A stretch of 64,000 nucleotides of DNA. Source: Streptomyces sp. KL109B (GTDB taxonomy: Bacteria; Actinomycetota; Actinomycetes; Streptomycetales; Streptomycetaceae). Shown here one piece after another: positions 59,855 to 64,000 of this stretch. Within the stretch, counting starts at the first letter, position 1. Every line of letters starts with the position of its first letter. The notes beneath the pieces were generated by a model that saw nothing but the letters and a program-made list of their open reading frames with translations, did not search any database and was not told where the DNA came from. The position numbers and the translations under genes were made by a program. The stretch covers positions 310,001 through 374,000 of the forward strand of contig NZ_JASERL010000001.1 of the NCBI RefSeq assembly GCF_030766935.1. Direction: 5' to 3'.

Positions 59855-60160
59855 ATGCTCCGCTACACGCTGATGCGGCTCGGGATCTTCGTCGGCTGCT
59901 TCCTCGTCGTCTGGGGCCTCGTCGCCGTCGGCATCGTGCCCGCGGGCATCGGCGGCTCCTACTGGCTGTGGATCGCGCTGCTCGGCCTCGTGATCTCCGC
60001 ACCCATCAGCTACGTCGTGCTGCGCGGCGAGCGCGACCGCGCCTCCAAGAAGGTCGTCGCGCGCGTGGACCGCGCCAAGGCGAACATGGCGGCCAACCGC
60101 TCCATGGAGGACGAGGCGGACGACGCCGCCCGCTCCCGCGCGCACACGCAAGGCGCGTAA
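59855..60160 (+). CDS. DUF4229 small membrane protein
   Basis: 101 residues from ATG 59855, GGAAGAG upstream. Two membrane spans (LMRLGIFVGCFLVVWGLVAV and LWIALLGLVISAPISYVVL) with RYTLMRLGIF start, then a charged cytoplasmic tail (RGERDRASKKVVARVDRAKA). It fits DUF4229, a small actinobacterial membrane protein of unknown role. A strong terminator follows. Confidence 0.86.
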   Translation: MLRYTLMRLGIFVGCFLVVWGLVAVGIVPAGIGGSYWLWIALLGLVISAPISYVVLRGERDRASKKVVARVDRAKANMAANRSMEDEADDAARSRAHTQGA

Positions 60161-60184
60161 GGCGCGTAAGTTACCTCACACCAC

Positions 60185-60229
60185 CAGGCGACCCCGGCAC
60201 CGAACAGGTGCCGGGGTCGCCTGTGTTTT
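60185..60229 (+). terminator. Intrinsic terminator with T-run
   Basis: AGGCGACCCCGGCACC (60186-60201), loop GAACA, GGTGCCGGGGTCGCCT (60207-60222), then GTGTTTTC. A 16-bp perfect stem with T-run. Confidence 0.93.
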
Positions 60230-60284
60230 CAAGGTAAATGGGGGTTAAGGGGGATACGTACTTCGCTCCTTCCCCAAAGAAGCC

Positions 60285-60301
60285 CTTTGATGTACTCAAA
60301 G
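60285..60301. promoter_or_regulatory. CTTTGA/TCAAAG inverted repeat at the leader-peptide promoter
   Basis: CTTTGATGTACTCAAAG: 6-bp perfect arms with a 5-nt spacer, 9 bp upstream of TAACGT (60311-60316). At the -35 position of that promoter it is a likely operator for the symporter locus. Confidence 0.55.
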
Positions 60302-60310
60302 TTGCAGTGT

Positions 60311-60316
60311 TAACGT
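60311..60316 (+). promoter_or_regulatory. -10 hexamer TAACGT of the leader-peptide transcript
   Basis: TAACGT ends 7 nt before the ATG at 60324, so the leader peptide should be the leaderless first codon of the transcript. Confidence 0.5.
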
Positions 60317-60323
60317 TCCTGAC

Positions 60324-60425
60324 ATGAAGACATCCGCAGCGCACCAGAAGGTCATGAGCGTTCCGCTCGTGGGGCGCCTGCATGTCGATCTCTGCCGCTG
60401 CATGTCCGCGGCCTGTCGCGCCTGA
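60324..60425 (+). CDS. Putative cysteine-containing leader peptide upstream of symporter gene
   Basis: 33 codons: MKTSAAHQKVMSVPLVGRLH, then VDLCRCMSAACRA and TGA at 60423-60425. The tail RLHVDLCRCMSAACRA matches the actinobacterial putative leader peptides (R.H.DL.R..SA.CR) found before sulfur-uptake genes, with three Cys codons (residues 24, 26, 31) near the stop. It is followed 119 nt later by the SLC1-type symporter. Ribosome stalling at Cys codons when cysteine is scarce would regulate the downstream gene. It is preceded by TAACGT and an inverted repeat. Confidence 0.7.
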   Translation: MKTSAAHQKVMSVPLVGRLHVDLCRCMSAACRA

Positions 60426-60544
60426 CGCGACCACCCGATGCAGCGGCGCCGCCACCCGGATCCCGTTCCCGTTCCCGGAGATCTCGCGGTCGCCGCTCCC
60501 GTACGCCCCGTCTTGTCCCCGCGCGTCATCACTGGAGTGCCTCC

Positions 60545-61864
60545 GTGTCCGCGAACACCCCCGCAGCCGAACAGAAGTCCGGCTTCCGCATACCCAAGAT
60601 TCCGTTCTGGGCGCAGATCCTGGGCGGTCTCGTCCTGGGTGTGCTGCTCGGCTGGCTGGCCCGCAGCCAGGACATATCCTGGCTCGTCACCACGCTGCAG
60701 AAGGTCGGCGACACCTTCATCCAGCTGCTGAAGCTGGCCGTCGCCCCGCTCGTCTTCTTCGCGATCCTGGTGTCCATCACCAACCTTCGTAAGGTCAACA
60801 ACGCCGCCAGGCTCGCGACCCGTACGCTGATCTGGTTCATGATCACGTCGCTGATCGCGGTCGTCATCGGCCTCGCCATCGGGCTGCTCACCAACCCGGG
60901 CGCCGGCACGGGCCTGACCCCGAAGGACGGCGCGAAGCCGGAAGAGGCCGGTTCCTGGATCGACTTCCTCACCGGCATCATCCCGACGGACATCATCACG
61001 CCGTTCACCGATCTGCAGGTGCTGCAGATCGTCTTCATGGCCGTCGTCGCCGGTATCGCCATCCTGAAGGTCGGCGAGAAGGCGCAGCCGATCCTCACGC
61101 TCTCCGAGTCGGTCCTCGAACTGCTCCAGAAGGCCCTGTGGTGGGTCATCAAGCTCGCCCCGATCGGCACCATCGGCCTCATCGGCAACGCGATCGCCTC
61201 GTACGGCTGGAACCTGATCAGCAAGTACGCGACGTTCACCGCCGACATCTACGTCGGGTGCGCCCTGGTCCTCTTCGGCGTCTACCCGCTGCTGCTCGCG
61301 ACGGTCGGCAAGCTGAGCCCGCTGCAGTTCTTCAAGGGCGCCTGGCCCGCGATCCAGCTGGCCTTCGTCTCGCGTTCCTCGGTCGGCACGATGCCGCTGA
61401 CGCAGCGGGTCACGGAGCGGCTCGGCGTTCCGAAGGAGTACGCGTCGTTCTCGGTGCCGTTCGGTTCGACGACCAAGATGGACGGTTGCGCCTCGATCTA
61501 CCCGGCGATCGCCGCGATCTTCGTCGCGCAGATCTTCGGCATCGACCTGCACGTCGGTGACTACCTGCTCATCGCGTTCGTCTCGGTGATCGGTTCCGCC
61601 GCGACGGCCGGTCTGACGGGTGCGACCGTCATGCTGACGCTGACCCTGTCGACGCTCGGCCTGCCGATGGAGGGTGTCGGCCTGCTCCTCGCGATCGACC
61701 CGATCCTGGACATGATGCGTACGGCTACGAATGTCGCCGGTCAGGCCTTGGTCCCGGTGATCGTCTCGGCCCGCGAGAAGATCCTCGACCGTGACGCCTA
61801 CAACAACGCGACGTCCTCCCCGGTGGACGAGCCGCAGGAAGTGGCCGTGACGGCCGCCGCCTGA
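60545..61864 (+). CDS. Dicarboxylate/amino acid:cation symporter (SLC1/DAACS), possibly cystine
   Basis: 439 residues from GTG 60545, TGGAGTG just upstream. SLC1 fold: IPFWAQILGGLVLGVLLGWL, FIQLLKLAVAPLVFFAILVS, the HP1 serine motif SRSSVGTMP (Ser276 region) and the TM7 motif TTKMDGCAS (canonical NMDGT altered, Met312), then VIGSAATAGLTGATVMLTLT for HP2. Sodium/proton-coupled uptake of a dicarboxylate or amino acid. The Cys-containing leader peptide upstream suggests cystine or another sulfur compound (TcyP-like) rather than succinate. This is inference. Confidence 0.9.
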   Translation: MSANTPAAEQKSGFRIPKIPFWAQILGGLVLGVLLGWLARSQDISWLVTTLQKVGDTFIQLLKLAVAPLVFFAILVSITNLRKVNNAARLATRTLIWFMITSLIAVVIGLAIGLLTNPGAGTGLTPKDGAKPEEAGSWIDFLTGIIPTDIITPFTDLQVLQIVFMAVVAGIAILKVGEKAQPILTLSESVLELLQKALWWVIKLAPIGTIGLIGNAIASYGWNLISKYATFTADIYVGCALVLFGVYPLLLATVGKLSPLQFFKGAWPAIQLAFVSRSSVGTMPLTQRVTERLGVPKEYASFSVPFGSTTKMDGCASIYPAIAAIFVAQIFGIDLHVGDYLLIAFVSVIGSAATAGLTGATVMLTLTLSTLGLPMEGVGLLLAIDPILDMMRTATNVAGQALVPVIVSAREKILDRDAYNNATSSPVDEPQEVAVTAAA

Positions 61865-61887
61865 CGTCCCCCGGCTCGTCCCGCACC

Positions 61888-61929
61888 GCACGAGGTCCCG
61901 CCCCTGCTCCCTGGGGCGGGACCTCGTGC
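61888..61929. terminator. Hairpin terminator after symporter gene
   Basis: GCACGAGGTCCCGCCCC (61888-61904) and GGGGCGGGACCTCGTGC (61913-61929): 17-bp perfect stem, 8-nt loop, 24 nt after the stop. Confidence 0.92.
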
Positions 61930-62121
61930 GTTGTGCGTTGCGGGTGCCGGGGTCGGTGCCGATGCTCCCGTGCGCGCCGCGCCGGGGTTTCCGTGCCGTG
62001 CCGGGTCCGGCGCCCGAGGCCCTGCGCACGCCGCACCGGGGGCCGCCTTGCCCACCCTGCCGCCCTTGGCGGCAGATTGCCCAAGGCGGGTGGGGGCGAC
62101 TGCCGGGGGTGGGACCCGGTC

Positions 62122-62175
62122 TTTCCAGCCCCGCCGGCGTTTGAGGCGCGGGGTCCGGGGCGGAGCCCCGGGGGT
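62122..62175. repeat. Degenerate intergenic repeat in gene-free gap
   Basis: The stretch 61930-62254 has no gene. It holds GCCCCGCCGGCGTTTGAGGC followed by GGGGTCCGGGGCGGAGCCCC, a degenerate member of the same CCGGCG.TTGAG repeat class seen at 32378. A CCGCC/GGCGG palindrome lies just before it. No promoter was recognised for the azoreductase-like gene. Confidence 0.65.
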
Positions 62176-62254
62176 TGGTCACCTTTGGGGCGGGGGGTTC
62201 GTCGGAGTGCGGAATGGGTGGAACACCTCTGGCAGAGGAAGGCGGGTGGCGGGC

Positions 62255-62947
62255 ATGGGCACGCTGCTGCATCTGGACGCGGGCGCGAACGACTCCGGGG
62301 AGTCGGTGACGCGGGAACTGAGCGCGCTCTTCGCGCGGGAGTGGCGCAAGGCGTCCCTCGAAGGGGAGCAGGGATACGGATACGGACACGGATACGTGTA
62401 TCGGGACCTTGTCGCCGAACCCGTGCCGTTGATCGATGGGGCGTACTGCGCGTTCGGGCGGCGCGTGGAGCGCGGCGGCGGGCTGCCGGAGGGTGGCGTC
62501 GCCGCGCTCGTCGCCGACGAGGAGGAGGCGCGGGTGTGGGAGGTGACCAGGCCGTACGTCGACGAACTGCTGGCCGCCGACACCGTGGTCATCGGCGCCC
62601 CGCTCTACAACTACTCCGTCTCCGCACACCTGAAGGCGTGGATGGACCGGGTGGCATTCCCCGGCGCCTTCGAGGCCCCGGGCACCGGAGCACGGCTGCT
62701 GCGCGGCACCCGGGTCGTCGTGGCCGGGGCGCGCGGCGGCGACCCGGCGGACGGCAGGGACTTCCAGACCCCGGCGCTGCGCGCCTGGTTCGGCCGCCTC
62801 GGGGTGGCGCCGGACGACCTGCACTTCGTACAGGCCGGCATGACCCTGGCCGGGCTCGTGCCGCACCTCGCCGACTGGCGCCCGCGCGCCGCCCACTCCT
62901 ACGCGACCGCTCGCGAACAGGTCGCCGCGCTGGGCTGCGTAGGGTGA
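62255..62947 (+). CDS. FMN-dependent NADH-azoreductase-like flavoprotein
   Basis: 230 residues from ATG 62255 (GTG 62246 possible). Flavodoxin_2 fold: GTLLHLDAGANDSGESVTRE (the AzoR S...S...S/T phosphate region altered), then DTVVIGAPLYNYSVSAHLKA (P.YN...S..LK.W.D) and GTRVVVAGARGGDPADG. An unusual Gly/Tyr insertion (GYGYGHGYVYRD), encoded by GGATAC hexamer repeats around 62371-62401, sits after helix 1. It reduces azo compounds or quinones with NADH. Followed by a TetR gene 34 nt later. Confidence 0.87.
   Translation: MGTLLHLDAGANDSGESVTRELSALFAREWRKASLEGEQGYGYGHGYVYRDLVAEPVPLIDGAYCAFGRRVERGGGLPEGGVAALVADEEEARVWEVTRPYVDELLAADTVVIGAPLYNYSVSAHLKAWMDRVAFPGAFEAPGTGARLLRGTRVVVAGARGGDPADGRDFQTPALRAWFGRLGVAPDDLHFVQAGMTLAGLVPHLADWRPRAAHSYATAREQVAALGCVG
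62371..62402 (+). repeat. GGATAC hexamer repeat in the azoreductase-like gene
   Basis: GGATAC GGATAC GGACAC GGATAC encode GYGYGHGY. Four tandem copies in a protein-coding region of otherwise ordinary composition. Confidence 0.8.
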
Positions 62948-62981
62948 ACCGTGCAGAACGTGCGGAGGAAAGGCGGCTGGG

Positions 62982-63638
62982 GTGGGCGGCGACGAGCGGT
63001 CCGGGGCGGTGCGGCAGAAGAGGATGCCGCGGGCCGAGCGGGAGCGGCAGATGCTGGACGCCGCGGTGCGGGTGTTCGGGAAACGGGGCTATCGCGCCGC
63101 GTCGATGGACGAGATCGCCGAGCTGGCGGGCGTGTCCAAGCCGCTGGTGTATCTCTACCTGAACTCGAAGGAAGACCTGTTCAGCGCCTGCATCCGGCGG
63201 GAGGCGGCGGCGCTTGTCGACGCCGTCCGGGCGGGCGTGCGCACCGATGTGACCGCCGACCGGCAGCTCTGGGAGGGCCTCACCGCCTTCTTCGCGCACA
63301 CCGCCGAGCGGCCCGACGGCTGGGCGGTGCTGCACAGCCAGGCGCGCTCGGGCGGTGACCCGTTCGTGGCGGAGGTCGTCGCGATGCGCGAGGAGATCGT
63401 GGCGTTCGTCACGGGGCTCATCGCGGAGGCGGCCCGGGAGGCGCACGACAATCCGGAGCTGGCCGAGCGGGAGGTCGCGGGCCTCGCCCAGGCGCTGGTC
63501 GGCGCGGCGGAGGCGCTGGCCGGCTGGGCGAACGGTGACGCGTCCGTGTCCGCGAAGGAGGCCGCCACGACGATGATGAACTTCGCGTGGTCGGGCCTCG
63601 GCAACCTGATGGACGGCGAACGCTGGTCAGCCCGCTAG
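62982..63638 (+). CDS. TetR/AcrR-family regulator
   Basis: 218 residues from GTG 62982 with GGAGGAAAGG 9 nt before. HTH: RAERERQMLDAAVRVFGKRG, then DEIAELAGVSKPLVYLYLNS. The C-terminal domain is TetR_C-like with WAVLHSQARSGGDPFVAEVV. It follows the azoreductase-like gene and its stop region overlaps the convergent MaoC gene by 12 nt. It could control either neighbour. Confidence 0.9.
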   Translation: MGGDERSGAVRQKRMPRAERERQMLDAAVRVFGKRGYRAASMDEIAELAGVSKPLVYLYLNSKEDLFSACIRREAAALVDAVRAGVRTDVTADRQLWEGLTAFFAHTAERPDGWAVLHSQARSGGDPFVAEVVAMREEIVAFVTGLIAEAAREAHDNPELAEREVAGLAQALVGAAEALAGWANGDASVSAKEAATTMMNFAWSGLGNLMDGERWSAR

Positions 63639-64000
63639 CGGATGCACCTCCGCCGTGAGGTGGGTGCGGGAGCCGTCCGCCGAACGCAGCTCGAAGGCCG
63701 GGCCCCGGGCCGCGTACACGACCTCGCTCGGCAGCGGCACCGGCGCCTTGAAGCGGGCCTGTACGTGGACGGGCCCGTGCGCCTTGTGCTCCGCGAGGCA
63801 GCGGGCCACCGTCCACATGCCGTGGGCGATGGCGCGCGGGAAGCCGAAGAGGCGGGCCGTGAGCGGGTGCAGGTGGATGGGGTTGCGGTCGCCGGACGCG
63901 GCGGCGTAACGGCGTCCGAGGTCGTCGCCGAGCCGCCAGCGGGCGAGCTCGGGGAGCGGTTCGGCGGGGTCCTGGCCGGCGGCCGGTGCCCCGGACGCCG
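63627..64000 (-). CDS. MaoC-family dehydratase (5' end beyond the window)
   Basis: The visible part starts ASGAPAAGQDPAEPLPELAR and includes YAAASGDRNPIHLHPLTARL, the hotdog-fold hydratase-2 motif (D..N..H), then FGFPRAIAHGMWTVARCLAE and VQARFKAPVPLPSEVVY. The stop is at 63627. It adds water to trans-2-enoyl-CoA to give (R)-3-hydroxyacyl-CoA. About 123 residues are visible and the N-terminal part is outside the window, so full domain count is unknown. Confidence 0.88.
   Translation of the reverse strand, partial: ASGAPAAGQDPAEPLPELARWRLGDDLGRRYAAASGDRNPIHLHPLTARLFGFPRAIAHGMWTVARCLAEHKAHGPVHVQARFKAPVPLPSEVVYAARGPAFELRSADGSRTHLTAEVHPLAG

Overview
The window is high-GC actinobacterial chromosome, almost certainly Streptomyces. 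Third codon positions are strongly G/C, GTG starts are frequent, translationally coupled ATGA/GTGA overlaps are common, and there are XRE/DUF397 pairs, two Ser/Thr protein kinases, a class I-type LysRS and a futalosine-type menaquinone branch. No rRNA, tRNA, CRISPR array, complete insertion sequence or prophage was seen. Most genes are chromosomal housekeeping, regulatory or lipid-degradation genes. Signs of mobility are limited to a free-standing LAGLIDADG endonuclease, an AbiEii-type toxin gene and one scar of broken gene tails.

Layout. 1-2 kb: XRE/DUF5753 regulator (5' end missing), DUF397 protein, small unknown protein and AbiEii-like nucleotidyltransferase, in two coupled pairs. 2-5.8 kb and 10-14.1 kb: an acyl-CoA degradation regulon (two thiolase-fold proteins, DUF35 OB-fold protein, enoyl-CoA hydratase, acyl-CoA dehydrogenase, F420-type reductase, FadD3-like ligase) with a TetR gene. 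Four copies of one 15-bp inverted repeat lie at its promoters. In between are a VOC protein, an AfsK-like kinase with a PQQ propeller and an Asp-rich secreted protein. 14-18 kb: LysE exporter, P-loop kinase, MFS/TetR divergent pair, secreted peptidoglycan-binding protein. 18-25 kb: argS and lysS (divergent), DUF2637 protein, two Ser/Lys-rich lipoproteins. 25-27.5 kb: rtcB facing a LAGLIDADG endonuclease gene. 27.7-32 kb: SDR, small membrane protein, AraC, TIGR03086 protein, flavin monooxygenase/reductase pair. 32-39.7 kb: tandem-repeat block, glycosyltransferase, two-component system, lamin-tail protein, hemL and a phosphatase.

39.9-45.5 kb: deacetylase-like lipoprotein followed by a System II cytochrome c maturation cluster (thioredoxin-like lipoprotein, CcdA, ResB, CcsB). 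45.5-51.4 kb: TetR and a lectin-domain kinase flanking a perfect 22-bp palindrome, a quinone reductase, and a nucleoside/cytosine deaminase with an NCS1 permease. 51.5-58.4 kb: menaquinone genes ubiD-type, mqnP, ubiX and mqnE plus an AsnC regulator, interrupted by a membrane protein, a degraded region and a rhomboid protease. 58.4-64 kb: GNAT, DoxX, DUF4229, a short Cys-containing leader peptide before an SLC1-type symporter, an azoreductase-like flavoprotein, TetR and a MaoC-type hydratase that runs off the window.

Small-scale structure worth noting: the shared 15-bp operator, a triplicated 22-bp translation-start segment, the cysteine leader-peptide locus, dispersed intergenic repeats (CGCTGCTCAATCGCCGCAGG type), and many start codons lying only 6-8 nt after a -10-like hexamer, as expected for leaderless mRNAs.
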